Origin: Syntrophomonas sp. UBA4911
GTDB lineage: Bacteria > Bacillota > Syntrophomonadia > Syntrophomonadales > Syntrophomonadaceae
Reading direction: 5' to 3'
Assembly (NCBI GenBank): GCA_002398105.1
Contig: DHCD01000087.1
Span: 1,339 to 12,812, forward strand
DNA length: 11,474 bases
Each line of letters begins with the position of its first letter. Position 1 is the first letter of the stretch. Of this stretch, positions 11,357-11,474 are shown in pieces. The notes below the pieces were generated by a model. It made no database searches. It saw nothing but the letters and a program-made list of their open reading frames with translations, and was not told where the DNA came from. Position numbers and translations under genes: made by a program.

Positions 11357-11474
11357 TCTCCTCCTGGAAAGATTTGCATGGACTTTGGCTTAGCTGAATG
11401 TTATTCTGTTGTTGACAGACAATGTCATAATTGCTCATATAACCTAGAAAATGCGCTATTAGCAGTTTGCAACA
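11357..11474. other. Window edge, no clear gene
   Basis: I see no confident gene here. Plus-strand TTGACA (11412-11417) with a 17-base spacer and TCATAT (11435-11440) could be a weak outward promoter; TGACA...TGTCA forms a short dyad there. On the minus strand a frame stays open from the window edge to a stop at 11331-11333 (47 codons), but it does not resemble RecO, the gene often found upstream of glyQ. Confidence 0.25.

Noticed and set aside
11331..11474. 47-codon minus-strand frame open at the window edge, possible end of recO
   Set aside because: Gene order makes recO plausible, but the translation does not resemble a RecO C-terminus, and its end overlaps the glyQS promoter (the -35 and most of the spacer).

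Overview
The window looks like a chromosomal segment of a low-to-moderate GC Bacillota, most likely of class Clostridia. Three things suggest this. Strong Shine-Dalgarno sequences (GGAGG types) precede most genes. A T-box leader controls a two-subunit glycyl-tRNA synthetase. The order glyQ-glyS-ccpN-ppsR is the one known from Bacillus and many Clostridia, here followed directly by ppdK. Every gene I can support lies on the minus strand, so transcription runs from high to low coordinates. I cannot name a genus from the sequence alone.

Right part (about 3.6-11.47 kb), housekeeping. A TTGACA/TAAACT promoter near 11.33-11.36 kb starts a glycine T-box leader whose specifier can be read as GGC. It is followed by glyQ and glyS, whose stop and start codons overlap by one base. 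A second promoter at about 7.96-7.99 kb, sitting on a 36-bp dyad, precedes a CcpN-type HTH-CBS regulator. Next come a 116-base gap with two hairpins, the bifunctional kinase/phosphorylase regulator (ppsR, PDRP type), and pyruvate phosphate dikinase (ppdK), which overlaps ppsR by 8 bases and ends at a strong terminator. Together the last three genes form a pyruvate/PEP control unit: a transcriptional regulator, a post-translational regulator, and its target enzyme with the regulatory Thr and catalytic His both present.

Left part (0-3.6 kb), accessory and visibly more AT-rich. It holds a small two-helix zinc-ribbon membrane protein and a patchwork of short remnants and repeats (about 2.9-3.24 kb). 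Next is a RelB/DinJ-type antitoxin whose RelE/ParE-type toxin survives only as an approximately 18-codon stub. A PadR-DUF2812 pair follows, with a very clear promoter/operator, then a secreted, C-terminally anchored protein of unknown function.

The most interesting parts are these. (1) The toxin stub runs in frame into a repeat whose second copy lies 0.6 kb away, downstream of another coding-like remnant; both copies carry the same kind of 3' end plus terminator. (2) The leader of the secreted-protein gene has a diverged copy at 3168-3204. (3) The PadR promoter overlaps a 36-bp dyad that also decides the true PadR start. (4) A dyad at the promoter of the ccpN-like gene suggests autoregulation of the pyruvate/PEP cluster. 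I see no complete transposon, CRISPR array, tRNA or rRNA gene.
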